Origin: Globomyces pollinis-pini | Taxonomy: Eukaryota > Chytridiomycota > Chytridiomycetes > Rhizophydiales > Globomycetaceae | DNA length: 64,000 nucleotides | NCBI GenBank assembly: GCA_025399215.1 | Contig: MU621134.1 | Coordinates: 21,600-85,599 of the forward strand | Direction: 5' to 3' | Shown here: positions 34,784-45,730 of the stretch, in pieces | Numbering within the stretch: position 1 is the stretch's first letter | Layout of the letters: each line of letters opens with the position of its first letter | Position numbers and translations under genes: made by a program | Notes under the pieces: generated by a model | What the model was told of the DNA's origin: nothing | Databases searched by the model: none | The model's input: the letters and a program-made list of their open reading frames with translations, nothing else

Positions 34784-37700
34784 TTAACTGTCATTAAACG
34801 TACAATATTCCTTCAAGACTCTTTGTGAGAGTGCTCCAGATCCACTTGTAAAATAAATTAGAGACAGATTATATGCTGCATCAGGTGCAAACTGTCGAGT
34901 AGGATCTGCCAAGACCTTTTCATAAAATGGAACGGCCATATGAACCAATCCTATACATTAGATATCTAATACTACCAATATGATGATAAGCTCTCGCATA
35001 ATTGTAATGAACTTCTGCACATTCACCTTTTAATCTACGATATGAGGATAAAAATGCAAATCCCTATTTGTTAGTTGATTAAAATTACTCTTATGATATG
35101 ATCATGTCTTGACTCTGATTTTTGGCATCCCCGATGTAAATACGAAATTCCAAGACAAAGATTAATTATAGGATCATCTGGTTTCAATTTTCGAGCTTTT
35201 AGGTAAAAGTTGATACACGTCGCATATGATTTGGATCCCAACATTAAATGTCCAGTTAAAGTATACTGATGTGCAGCAACTTCATTATCCATTGGTGATG
35301 AATGACTGTCTTCCAATAATTTTTTATTCATTCTTTGAAAATATTTTGTATTTGGGGATGAATAAAATGTTTGGGCAGCACGTAAGGTTCTAACATCAAT
35401 TTAAACGAGATAGGTTTACCCTGAAAGTGCTACATAGTACAAACGAAAAGAATCAACCAAGAAAGGACTCTCTTGACAAAACCAACGACAACTTTGTTGG
35501 ACACGTTCAAAATCGTGATTGTAAATGGCACAAGCTAAATGGACATCAAAAGCTTTGTATTACCAATAATCAAGAATCTCATTTGCATCCGTAATTTTTT
35601 TTCTTCATAGAATACTGTAGCTTCAAAGCAATATTTCAAAGCTTTTTGACATTCTTCATTTAGATGATCTTCAGCCATCATTCTTGCATACTACAAATTA
35701 AAAAGAGGTTATTTAGAGCATAATACTTGAAGGAATAATTCATACCAGTTATAGAATGAAATTCCGCTATAGATATTTGACAATGTTCGAGGATTTTGCA
35801 ACTCATCTTGAAACATATGTATGTCTGGTCCTCCCCCAACAGCAATTCGATGACCACGCAATTGATCACCTTCTCTCACCTATTTATTAATAGAATTCTA
35901 TTTACTTTTCGTCTCTAGAAATTAACTTTTAATAAGAACTTACAGGATACAGACTTGAATCACTTGAAAATGAATCTATTAATTTCCTAGCTAACCGGAT
36001 AAAGTCCGACTAAAGTTAACTTGGAATATACACATACTCTTTTAGATGGATTATCCAGTTCTAATGACAATTTTTTCACATTTTCGAATGTTCTCATATT
36101 TGCATTCTCCCTCTCTCTCTTTTCTTGTAAAGCAAGTGCTTTATCAGGCATAACCTTTGCCTTTTCAATAATCTTACGATCTTTGACTAATCCTTTCAAT
36201 AAAGCCCCACTATCATCATTTGAACCTTGCTCTTCAACCCTTTGTGGTTTTTGAATGAGATAACTAAATCGGTTCCGCATTTCTTCTTGAAGTTGAACTT
36301 ATGTAATTCGTATAATGTAACTTACATTTCTCCAAAAGTTCATTAGCTTCTTCTTCTTCTCCAAGCTCTTCATGCAATTGAATCATTCTAACATTAGATA
36401 ATGTCTGTAAGATACTTGTGTTGACATTCAATGTCATTCGGATCAAGATTTAAAACTAAAAAAATAAAAAGATAATGTCATTAACCTTCATTGTACATTT
36501 CCAGTGCCGAATTATAGTCTGCCATATGTATATAACATTCCGCCATTCTCTTGAAAGCATTAAACTTGAGCGCCTTGACAATTTAGTAAAATAATAAAAA
36601 TACATCAGGACCAAAGGATGCATGTTTTAATACTTGAATGGCAGCCATGTAACTTTCACAATTCATATATGCTATTCCTACATCATAAAAAAGCGGGCCA
36701 GAGAACTCCAAATTGATTTCACATTCGTACAAGGCAGAAAAATGATTCTTTGGTTAAATAAAATGATTGTACATTTGCTGCATTTGTATCTTTCAAGTAT
36801 AGTCGACATATTCCTAATTTTACTCGTATTTCAAGTGGGATATCATATCTTCTACTGCTATACTCTTGATCGGAAGAGAAATTAATGTTTTCTGTTGGGT
36901 ATCCATGTAATCTTGCGATCCCGATTTTAAGTTTCTGAACCGCTGTATCAAAATCATTCTTATCCATATATATCTTGGAGATCAACAACAATTCCTCATA
37001 ATTGATTCGTTGTTTTTTGATAACTGAGCATCCTAAACTGATGTGTCCAATGATCTCTTCATCAAAAACTATCGAATCATCCGCATTTTGTGAGCGAACT
37101 TCATTTTCTAAAGGGCTATCCGCATCAAGGGTGAATAATGATTCCAAAATCTCTAATGCAACTACATTTTGACCATTATCAATATTGATTTTAGCGATTT
37201 CCTTTAATGCTGACTGATCGTTTGGATAGACATTTAAAAATGCACGAAACTTTTTCTCTGCCTTTTAATTAAAAATGTTTTTAAAATTGATTTACCATTG
37301 GATGGTTTAATTCCCTATAGAGCATTGCCTCGTCCCATAGAATGTCTAACGTAGGACTGTATTTCGCGGCTTTCTAAAAATCAAATGAATCTAATTACAT
37401 TAAAACAATATAATGCTTGTTCCAGATGTCCCAACTCTCTTCAACTATTAGATTCAAAATTCAAATTTTTACTTTGACAATAAAGCTAAGGATTTCCATA
37501 AATCGTTGTGTTCAGAAGATATCGTAACGGCCATTAAATTGTACTCTAATTCTTTCTGTAGGTTATTTTCACTTCTAGCAATCATTCCCATAAGTTGCCA
37601 GACAGAATGAGCATCAGGTCGTTCACTGAGAATTTCGTGACAAAGTTTCTTTGATTCTTCTTTATCACCAATAACGTAAGCCCAATTGGCATCTCTTAAT

Positions 37701-38132
37701 ACATCTGCTAGATGATCCGGTAAATTAATAATTGTTTTTCGTTTCTTGTCAATGTTATCTGATTATGAATTTACTTACCCGTTTATATTTGCGAGTTGAT
37801 TTTGAAGGATTAAAGTTGACAAAAGTGCCGAGAGTTTGTTTATCTGCATCCGGTTCTAAACTTTGTTCAATATCCATTATATCAGATTCCATTGTAGGAT
37901 GTTGATTCTCCTCGAATATTAACTGATCGTAATTCTGAGCTATTCCAGCGCCTTGCATTGCATTATTTACCAAGTTTCTACGAATGAGATTGAGATTCTA
38001 TTACTGAAATCCATCTGGTAATTCATCATCATCAACTTCATGTAATTGAGGCCCATCATTTGAATCTGTTAAATTTCTTAATACTTGATCCAAGTTTATG
38101 TCAGGGTATGTAGTGTTTGAAGTTTCGTCCAT
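34784..38132 (-). CDS. TFC4: TFIIIC subunit TFC4 / GTF3C3 (TPR protein)
   Basis: TPR subunit of TFIIIC, which recognises tRNA and 5S genes and recruits TFIIIB for RNA polymerase III. ATG 38132 gives MDETSNTTYPDINLDQVL and an acidic N terminus (VDDDELPDGF). After two introns come KRKTIINLPDHLADVLRDAN, WAYVIGDKEESKKLCHEIL, AHSVWQLMGMIARSENNLQK, NDLWKSLALLSK, the classic first TPR block of the family. More TPR units follow (LDILWDEAMLYRELNHPMAE, YEELLLISKIYMDKNDFDTA), then the C-terminal block YTLTGHLMLGSKSYATCINF, LGISYLHRGCQ and APDAAYNLSLIYFTSGSG with end LKEYCTFNDS. Many introns of about 30 nt; not all edges were fixed. Divergent from a small proline-rich gene 320 bp away. Confidence 0.88.
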
Positions 38133-38453
38133 TAGTAAAAATATTTTTAAAGTATAATTTTTTTCATTTGAATAATTGTATAATATGCTATAGTTTTATA
38201 ATAATCCAGAAACCAAAAGGAAAGAATTCGGTAAAATTCCAGTAATTTTTTAACGTTATTGAACTATGGTAAAGATTTCTCTAAAGTGTTTGAATTCAAT
38301 AATTTTAAATTCAAAAAAATTTAATTTTTTTTGAATTTTTTTTTATATTTTTTTTTTAATTTTTTTTTACAAATAATTCATTATTTCTTTTTTGTTTATC
38401 AACAACAGTTTTTAATATTCATATCCTTTGACTCATAAAAAATCACATCTGGA
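38133..38453. other. AT-only promoter spacer with long T runs
   Basis: The 321-bp gap between the divergent TFC4 and the small proline-rich gene contains an almost pure A/T tract at about 38299-38370, with T runs of 8 to 10 interrupted by single A or G. Such tracts exclude nucleosomes in many eukaryotes and fit a bidirectional promoter. No coding potential was seen. Confidence 0.75.
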
Positions 38454-38657
38454 ATGGACGGAACGAGTGAATCACCAATTGATAAACCAAAAACTAAAAA
38501 GAAACCTACTCTCAAAGTTATTACAGATCCTCCTCCTCCTCCTCCACAACCTCCCGCTGAATCACCTAAAAAACAAATTATGACTAGCATCTCTGCAAAC
38601 AAGGGTGGTGGAAGAACACTCGGTTTACTAAGACCACAAAGTGCTTCAAAAAAATAG
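38454..38657 (+). CDS. Small basic proline-rich protein, unknown
   Basis: Single exon of 67 codons: MDGTSESPIDKPKTKKKP, then TDPPPPPPQPPAESPKKQ, then SISANKGGGRTLGLLRPQ and SASKK. The composition (Lys, Pro, Ser) and clean stop suggest a real intrinsically disordered protein. I know no family; the glycine-arginine patch GGGRTLGLLRP might be a short binding motif. It sits 216 bp upstream of MoaC on the same strand and downstream of the T-rich promoter. A chance open frame cannot be excluded. Confidence 0.5.
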   Translation: MDGTSESPIDKPKTKKKPTLKVITDPPPPPPQPPAESPKKQIMTSISANKGGGRTLGLLRPQSASKK

Positions 38658-38874
38658 AAATACCATAAATTCCATTAATTGTTAATATACACGTACTTTT
38701 AAAGTACATTTGACCTCACTGACAATTTCTTCACTTACACTTGATGGTTCCATTGGACACTTTTCAAAATTTTAGACCAGAAAATACGAATTCTAAAAAA
38801 TCATTCTATTCATTAGGAATACCATTAAATAAACACCATTCATAAACAGTTTTGATGATGTAAAAATTTATCTA

Positions 38875-39441
38875 ATGAGACATCACTTTTCATCGATGAA
38901 TACCATATTAAAAGGTTATCGAAGATATACAGTGAAAACTGGAAATACATTAACTCATGTAAATTCGGATGGCAAAGCATCAATGGTCAACATTCATCAT
39001 AAACAAGTAACAAAGAGAATTGCAATAGCACAAGGGAAAGTTATTTTAGGAAACGAAGCATTTCAATTACTCAAATCCAATAAAATCAAAAAAGGAGATG
39101 TATTAACAGTAGCTCAAATTGCTGGAATTCAAGGAGCTAAACAAACTTCAAATTTAATTCCACTATGCCATCCATTACAATTGAATCAAATACAAATAGA
39201 TTTCAAATTAAAAGATTTAGATTATTCTGTAGAGATTAATGCAAAAGTTCAATGTGATGGGAAAACGGGTGTAGAAATGGAAGCAATCATGGCTGTTTCC
39301 ATTTCTGCATGTACCATTTATGATATGTGTAAAGCCGTAAATAAAGGAATCATTATCGAAAATGTCAAACTTATCTCCAAGACTGGTGGAGAAGGTGGTG
39401 ATTTTGTAAACCAAGAGACACTTAACACAGCAAAAGAATAA
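38875..39441 (+). CDS. MOCS1B: Cyclic pyranopterin monophosphate synthase MoaC (MOCS1B/CnxC domain)
   Basis: Second enzyme half of molybdenum-cofactor step 1; converts 3',8-cyclo-GTP into cyclic pyranopterin monophosphate, in mitochondria in eukaryotes. A single exon of 188 codons. After an N-terminal extension suited to mitochondrial import (MRHHFSSMNTILKGYRRYTV) the MoaC core reads LTHVNSDGKASMVNI, AQIAGIQGAKQTSNLIPLC, HPLQLNQ, DGKTGVEMEAIMAVSISA and CTIYDMCKAV (catalytic Asp and Lys), ending KLISKTGGEGGDF. Unlike the usual eukaryotic arrangement it is not fused to MoaA, and no MoaA is in the window. Identity is certain. Moco supports nitrate reductase, sulfite oxidase and related enzymes. 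Confidence 0.95.
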   Translation: MRHHFSSMNTILKGYRRYTVKTGNTLTHVNSDGKASMVNIHHKQVTKRIAIAQGKVILGNEAFQLLKSNKIKKGDVLTVAQIAGIQGAKQTSNLIPLCHPLQLNQIQIDFKLKDLDYSVEINAKVQCDGKTGVEMEAIMAVSISACTIYDMCKAVNKGIIIENVKLISKTGGEGGDFVNQETLNTAKE

Positions 39442-39512
39442 ACTAAAAGCTTGAATCAGTTAATTCTATCAACAACGTAAATAATTCGATTTGATAATTT
39501 TTATTCACGTAT

Positions 39513-40768
39513 TTAATTTGAGTGAAGTATGGTACGGTCACTTGTTTTCTTATAATATTTCATTGGTCCAATCAATTGATGTGAATGTTCTTGCATTTCG
39601 ATTGTATTCCCTTTGATTCCAAATACATCCAATTGCTTTCTTCGTTTAATCAATTCCAATGTTATAATTTCTTTGGCAGTATCTTTGAGATTGGTACCCT
39701 TAGTTGGCATCGTCTTGAATTTTATTGGACGTTCTTCTCGTAATGGAGGTAATACTTTACCAAAAAAATCTGGTATAGGTTCCAAATTTTTGGCAAACTC
39801 TTCTCCCAAATCACAATCTTTTTCATACCTTAAATCCCAATCAATGGCCACCATTTTCTTGATCAATTCCATATTTTTAATTTCCAGATCTTCAACCATT
39901 TTGGAAAGCTTCATCTCATCAATATAAAGATACTTTAATTGTTCTTTCAGTCTTCTATTCAATCTCTCTTCTGCAATGGCCTCTGCAGGCATTCTACTCA
40001 ATTCTTTCTAAATAATAAGATACATCAACGTACTGCACTAGCGACTCCTTCTGCCTGGTCAATAGTTCTTTCAGTTCGAATAGCATTATTCTTGACTGAA
40101 ACATCATGTCTTTGTACCATTTTATCAATGGTTAATTCGTATTGCTGTTTAGCATCTGTTGAAATTTTCATCCAATGATCTAATTCAGATTGAAGTTCTT
40201 TATCACTCTTCCTACAAAATGAAAAGCATTGTAGATTACTTTCTAAATTCGATCAAACCTGCCATATCCTTTATTCTAAAATCAATTTCATTTTCTAATT
40301 TCTCGATTTTCTGATGTAATTCTTTACATTAAAATAAAAATGTTGTTTTACTATTCATTGCCATTCGTTGTCCATTAATGATTGAATTCTCTTCTAATTT
40401 CTTTTGATTTTGAAATTCCGAATCTATTTGATCCATTTGATTATGCTTATTTTCAAGATTATCAATTTCAGATAGTGCATATTTAACATTAGTGAATTTT
40501 TTGAATTGATCATCTTCAAATGCTTCTCTGGTTTGCTTCATCTCTTCTTTACTATCATGTAAATTCATGATCAATTACTATTTTGTATATTCATATCGAT
40601 ATTGATTGATACTTTGCTTGTATGATTCAATCCTATAGTTTTAGTAATCTATTTTTACTTTATTCGCATCATAAATTCAGGTACATGATCTTTTAGAAAT
40701 CCAGTATCTTTCCCTTGAGATTTACTTTTCTTTCCTCGTCCTTTCTTTCCTCCCTTTTTCTTTGGCAT
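39513..40768 (-). CDS. Coiled-coil protein, possibly ciliary (CCDC83/BBOF1-like)
   Basis: ATG 40768 gives MPKKKGGKKGRGKKSKSQG, a lysine/glycine-rich head also seen in several basal-body coiled-coil proteins. Five short introns (for example GTAATTGATC...CATGATAG and GTACGTTGATG...TTTAG) join a continuous coiled coil: ESYKQSINQYRYEYTKYKEE, ALSEIDNLENKHNQMDQI, EKLENEIDFRIKDM, DHWMKISTDAKQQYEL and SKMVEDLEIKNMELIKKM, then a non-coiled C-terminal part (LEPIPDFFGKVLPPLREERP). About 380 residues. The pattern (basic head, FMMRIK entry motif, long coil, IKNMELIKK segment) resembles CCDC83 and BBOF1-type proteins but similarity is low, so the family is only a suggestion. Confidence 0.6.
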
Positions 40769-40980
40769 TTGAAATTGAATGAAGCATTAATCGTTCGTTT
40801 CATATAGTTTTGTTTTTCGTGGATTCATTCAACACCTCCATCCCAATCCTTTGCATTGAAAAAGTTCAAAAAATTATAGCTGATTCACTTAATAATAAAC
40901 ACAAAGACTTGGTATGATAAAGTACTCGGTAAAGATAAAATCAGATGTCAAAACGCAAATCATCAATAATAATTTCAAGT

Positions 40981-42294
40981 TTATTTGATTGGAGCACCAA
41001 CAACAGTCTTCACTACACATACTCCTTTTGATGTCTTGAGATGACACATTTTTTTAGATTCATCTGGTACAATAAATCCTGCTTTCTTATTATCATCTGT
41101 GAAAAGACAAGGTTGAATAGTCTCCCACACTTTTTGCTTGGATTTCAATTGAGCATCAGGTTTTCCATCTAATAATTAAACTTTTTAAATTATATATACC
41201 TTGATAACCTTCGAAAAACGCGATATCACCAGGTTTAGAACCCTTTGGAGCTTGTAAGAATTCTACTGTATTTCCATCTTGAGATGTTGCACATAGAACC
41301 ATAGCTTGTGATTCTATTCCTCGCATCTTTGCTGGCTTTAAATTACATAGAAGCATAACTAGGTGACCCTGCAAGTCTTCTGGTGCCATATACTTGACAA
41401 GACCACTGACCACTGTACGAGGATTTTCTTCTCCCAAATCAACAGTTTCTACGTACAATGATTCAGCATCAGGATGATTTTCAACCGTCAAAATCTTCCC
41501 AACTCTAATGTCCAATCGAGATGGATTTGGAAGGTTACTATCTAAAATATTATTTATAATCAAAACTTACCAACTGCAGGTTTTGAATCACCTTTAGGAG
41601 CTTTAACTTTTTCACCTTTCTTCTCCTTTCCTTCACCCTTTCCTTTCGCAGTTTTCTTATCTTCATTTTTACCCTTAGAATCTTTATCAGCAGTTGGTTT
41701 TGCAACTTTTGCAACTGGAACAGTTGGTACAAATGGAACGGTTAAATCAAAAGGAGTCATTGTTAATCCTGCAGAAGGTGCCTTTTCATTAACCAAATGT
41801 TGAATCAAATCGAAATATCTGACAACGTTTGGGTAGGTAGTTCGATCGGCTGGCATGAAAGGTACCTATACAGTAAACCTTACAAGTTTTGATTACATTA
41901 TATAAAGTAGAATAAAATGCAATATCAGCTAAAGTGAAAGAATTTGTAGCCAAGAACACTTTTGATTGAATTGATGTGTTGAATTTCTAATGGATCAGAT
42001 GAATAGTATATTACTTCCATTGCTGAATTTCGATCAGATTGAAAGGCATGAATCCATACTTTCTCAGCTTCCAAACTCCAATGATAGACTGAAGCTTTTT
42101 CATCTTCAGTTGAACCTAATAAAGTTTTGAAAGGAGAATCTTTTAATAAATGTTGAGAGATTGAGATAGGACCGACAAGACCCTAAGATAAATTACAAGG
42201 TTGGAAATACATCTAATGAAGGGAATTTCTTTCCTTTGGTTCCATATCCAACAATAGCTTTAACTATATCTACGACAATATCGGATTTGCTCAT
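40981..42294 (-). CDS. AIMP1: Aminoacyl-tRNA synthetase cofactor, AIMP1/Arc1-like
   Basis: tRNA-binding cofactor that tethers aminoacyl-tRNA synthetases. ATG 42294 opens [20 protein letters not shown]; the N half is a GST-like helical domain ([38 protein letters not shown]), as in Arc1p or MetRS/GluRS appended domains. A lysine-rich linker follows ([19 protein letters not shown]). The C half is the EMAPII-like OB-fold: [58 protein letters not shown] and [10 protein letters not shown], then the C-terminal module [20 protein letters not shown]. This GST-linker-EMAPII order fits Arc1/AIMP1. Introns are about 25-35 nt. The N-terminal exon edges are approximate. Confidence 0.9.
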
Positions 42295-42343
42295 TAAAAA
42301 AAAAAATCAATGTAAAAAATCAATGTGAATTCAATGGATGTAA

Positions 42344-43618
42344 TTAAGTGAATATTATAGCATAATTCTCTATACAACTCTGAACTATCTTGCTATAGCC
42401 TCCTGTTTCTTTGGTAGTTCCTAACAGCAGGTATTCCATCTGAGTATCTCCTTTCAGAAAGTTAGGGGTCCATATGATTGTTAAATTCAATGAACTCATT
42501 CGATTGATTTTTTCCATTTGCCATACTTGGAATAGAAGACCAAATAAAATCTTGTATAAATTGTAGACAAGTTTGGGTAAAGATGGTAACAGTTTCTCTT
42601 TGGTGTACTTGAGTATATCATCATTATCTATCAATCAACCATTTGGAATGTTACTTAAACACTTGATTTCAGTCTCACATTCAGTTTGAAAAATACTATC
42701 TGGTAATTCTCTAAAATACTGCTTCAGTAGTGAACAAATAGAATGTATTCCCAACTCTTCCATATCAACTGGTAATCCCAAATTCCACTTTATAATTGCA
42801 CTATCTATTTTATACTTTGATCCGGGAATCTAACCAATTAAATAAAAACGACTCACTCTAAATATTCCCTCTGTTTCCAACCCTTCGATGATTAACGTAA
42901 ATGTAGTTTACCATTTGCTTTTATGTGATCAATACATCGTGATATAACCATTGGAACATCATTCTCCAAGAATTCAGACTCTAATTCGATTAAAGGTTTT
43001 CCAAACAGTCTTTTCGAAAACTCTGAGGTATCTACTTTGGAATTAAATCTAAAAATCAATCATTGATGTAACAATACTTGCAAATGGCATCTGGAATATA
43101 CAAATCTTTAAATGGAACATGAGGTGCCAATTCAGTAATGGTATCCAACCAAAATAATTTCTTTGCAAACTTTGGACTAATGACAAATGATATAGTTTTA
43201 AAAAAGACTCTAGCCCATGATGAAGGGTGAACCACATATAATCCTTTCAAATTTTTACGCATCCTTAATCATTAGTTAATTCAATTGATTACATATGGTC
43301 TAGTTTGTAATAAGTTCCTAAAATCCAGGTCCAAGAAGGCATAAACTTTGTTTCTGAAAATTCAATTGGATTCATTGCTAACCTGCACAAAATAGTATTA
43401 ATGAATATGAATCTGAATTCAAATGAGATAATTCCTCAATACAGATATTGAATACAATATCATATTCAGTTGGTATCAATTCTGGTAAAACGCACATATT
43501 GATGGAATAAATGAGTCCATTTTCATTAAATCCTGATATAAAATACTTGAATAGTACCTGATTTTGATATTAAATGTGTTATTGCTAATTCCTTTAATTC
43601 TTCATTTGTTCGCATCAT
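42344..43618 (-). CDS. ARHGAP1: ARHGAP1-like protein: CRAL-TRIO (BCH) plus RhoGAP
   Basis: p50RhoGAP-type protein that inactivates Rho-family GTPases at membranes. ATG 43618 gives MMRTNEELKELAITHLIS. The Sec14/CRAL-TRIO half reads FNENGLIYSINMCVLPELIP, RKNLKGLYVVHPSSWARVFF, SPKFAKKLFWLDTITELAPH and DLYIPDAICKY, the typical BCH end. The RhoGAP half reads KRLFGKPLIELESEFLENDV, GLETEGIFR joined by intron GTGAGTCG...GGTTAG to IPGSKYKID (arginine finger in GIFR), and MSSLNLTIIWTPNFLKGD. Domain order and linkage match ARHGAP1/ARHGAP8. Stop near 42344. The gene is short for the family because linkers are minimal. AIMP1 starts only 49 bp downstream on the same strand. Confidence 0.88.
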
Positions 43619-43724
43619 AATTCTCCCTGTTTGCAACACACAAAGCAAACTCAAAAAACCACGTAAAAACCAATAAACAATTCAGTTAAAATTTACATAA
43701 ATTATATTTGATACAATATTAAAA

Positions 43725-44645
43725 TTACATTACAAGAATCATGGAATTTTGACTAGCTTGACTGGCAGTTTCTGCTAGTGCAGAAAGTCCATCATTATAT
43801 GATGACTGAGCTGCAAACTGTTCCTCTCGAGATTTTTTGATTCTTCTGTAACGTTTTTCACATTGACGTTGGTTACGACCTGGAACTGATTTTGCAATTA
43901 ATGGCCATCGTGGTCCAAGCTCTTCGTATGCTTTGAGAAGTTGCATATCTTCATCAGCAGACCAAAGACCGCGTCGTTGTGCATCATCTTCGGTAGTCTC
44001 AAAGATGGCTGGTTGAGGTTCAGGTGACTGCTCACCAGGAGCTAAATTTAGACTATTTAGTTTATCAGGATCAATTCCTCTTGCACATGGTCGTTTGGAA
44101 AGAACTCGATACCAATGTTCCTTACACTGTCTTCGATTTCCTAACATATTAATATTAAAGTAAATCTTACTGTCTGGTAATTGTTCTGATACTTTAGACC
44201 ATTGTGATCCATGTGTTTTCACAGCAGCCAAGAGTAAGTTATCCTCTTCAACTGTCCAAGGACGAATCACTCCTTTCTTTGAAGAATGCATCTGTGAGAG
44301 ATTTTCACTACTTTCAAACATGGAATGTCGACGCATTCCTCTGATAGTGCTTACTGACGTGGTGTCCATTTGAGAAACGTTTGTTTGACTATCTTTCCAT
44401 TCCCAAACTTTCTGGAAATTATCATCCACAGAATAAGCTCTTCTTCTTTTCATCGGATCTTCAGTATCACAGAGAAACTCATGAACCAAACTTCTCCTTC
44501 TCTTACCCAATACAGTTCCAGCCTGATTTAAATGGGTAGGAAAGTCACTTCTAGAACGACATAAATCTAAGATTCTGTCCAAAGGGGGTAATTGCCAATT
44601 ATTGTTGGTGTTGTTAACTTTAGTATTTGCGGTTACGGTTGACAT
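43725..44645 (-). CDS. Two-repeat Myb/SANT DNA-binding protein
   Basis: Probable transcription factor of 296 residues. ATG 44645 begins MSTVTANTKVNNTNNNWQLP. A central segment includes GTVLGKRRRSLVHEFL and KRRRAYSVDDNF, likely nuclear-localisation clusters. Two Myb repeats follow: RPWTVEEDNLLLAAVKTHGS with WSKVSEQLPDRNRRQCKEHW, and RGLWSADEDMQLLKAYEELG with WPLIAKSVPGRNQRQCEKRY; both keep the spaced tryptophans. A 30-nt intron (44141-44170) splits the first repeat between PD and RNRRQ; it is a multiple of three and has no stop, so it reads through if unspliced, but splicing clearly improves the Myb consensus. Target genes are unknown. Confidence 0.85.
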   Translation of the reverse strand: MSTVTANTKVNNTNNNWQLPPLDRILDLCRSRSDFPTHLNQAGTVLGKRRRSLVHEFLCDTEDPMKRRRAYSVDDNFQKVWEWKDSQTNVSQMDTTSVSTIRGMRRHSMFESSENLSQMHSSKKGVIRPWTVEEDNLLLAAVKTHGSQWSKVSEQLPDSKIYFNINMLGNRRQCKEHWYRVLSKRPCARGIDPDKLNSLNLAPGEQSPEPQPAIFETTEDDAQRRGLWSADEDMQLLKAYEELGPRWPLIAKSVPGRNQRQCEKRYRRIKKSREEQFAAQSSYNDGLSALAETASQASQNSMILVM

Positions 44646-45177
44646 TCTGTCAGGGATTATAAAGTAGAATGAGGGAAAAGACAGTTGATTATATAGTCGA
44701 AGGCCGCCCACCCCTTAAACCCCCTCATCTCAAACGAATTGAGACGCCCACGCCAGAGAATGAGAGGTTCTGGGTTGGGCTTGAGACTGAAAAGACCACG
44801 AAACCGATGACGTGTTAGTGTGGCATTTGAGGTTTATTTCACTTACAAATTGAATGGGAACCATGTGTTTTGTTAAAACTGTAAAGAATTTATTGCTTTT
44901 GAAATCCTATGGATTTTGTAAGTATGTCTTTCCAACATTCTGTCAAGCAAGTTACCGTCTGATTCTTACCGAGACGCCTCTAGACTGGTGCCTCGTAAAA
45001 AAATCATTCTGCCACCAAGCATCTTGTGAACAGTTATCCAAGTAAAAGTAGTTCTTTAGATTCAATACGAATTATTCACCTGTTAATACTAAACTCATGG
45101 CTGGTATTCCAATACTCACTTACCAATTCTTGCCATAAACACTACTGATATTTTACCATTATCAGTAGCTGATCATT
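44646..45177. other. Non-coding or unresolved stretch with a GC-richer patch
   Basis: Upstream of the Myb gene lies a patch at about 44697-44830 that is clearly richer in G and C than its surroundings (CCGCCCACCCCTT...) and includes a 6-bp inverted repeat, TCTCAA/TTGAGA, at 44728-44744. A 63-codon + strand frame at 44857-45045 has no recognisable features. I could not identify an RNA gene here. Confidence 0.4.
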
Positions 45178-45540
45178 AGTGACTTGACATTCGTTACTAG
45201 AAATGATGTGAAATCATCTGTAGATATTTCAACATGTAGAGTAAAAGTGAGCGCGATTGTGAACTGTCAGTGACTTCATTGTTGGCTTGAACGTGCCCCA
45301 CGAAATCACATTTGTAATTATTACAGATATTAACCTAATACTCTGTTTATAGTCGATGATAAATGAGTCAATGGATTTCAATTCTGCGATTGTACATACT
45401 TGATTTACAAACTGGTTCCCTGAGATCACGAAAACCCACCTCAAAACACTCAAAAGAGTGTGGCACAACATGACACCAACTTGAAAACTATCAACTGGAC
45501 TACAAAAAGTATCATCGTTCCTTAAGTTCGGTTTACCCAA
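45178..45540 (-). CDS. Possible small unidentified gene
   Basis: From ATG 45540 an open frame (MGKPNLRNDDTFCSPVDSFQ ... GVMLCHTLLSVLRWVF) runs to 45229, and alternative frames nearby, such as VNICNNYKCDFVGHVQANNE, look protein-like if a GTATGTACAA...GTATTAG intron is removed. No model is clearly best and I recognise no family. It lies between the Myb gene and CHL1, both also on the minus strand. Confidence 0.25.
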
Positions 45541-45730
45541 TTACCCCCAGAATAGTTTAATTCTTCCTTGTCAATGAAACAGCGTTCCGATGGTGATGGG
45601 CTAATTTGTTGGGCTTATTTATAACATTCTTTTGAATGCTTAATCTCATGAAACATAAACCCGCAATAGTGTTTGGCAGCTGCAAATAACATTGTGCAAT
45701 ATCTTACATCTATTTCTTTATGGTGTCCGT

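Noticed and set aside
36021..36254. Hydrophobic + strand frame suggesting a membrane protein
   Set aside because: Lies antisense to the TPR gene TFC4, whose frame there (lysine/glutamate-rich helix) is well supported.
38399..38602. Minus-strand glycine-rich frame
   Set aside because: Complement of the proline run (CCT codons) of the + strand small gene.
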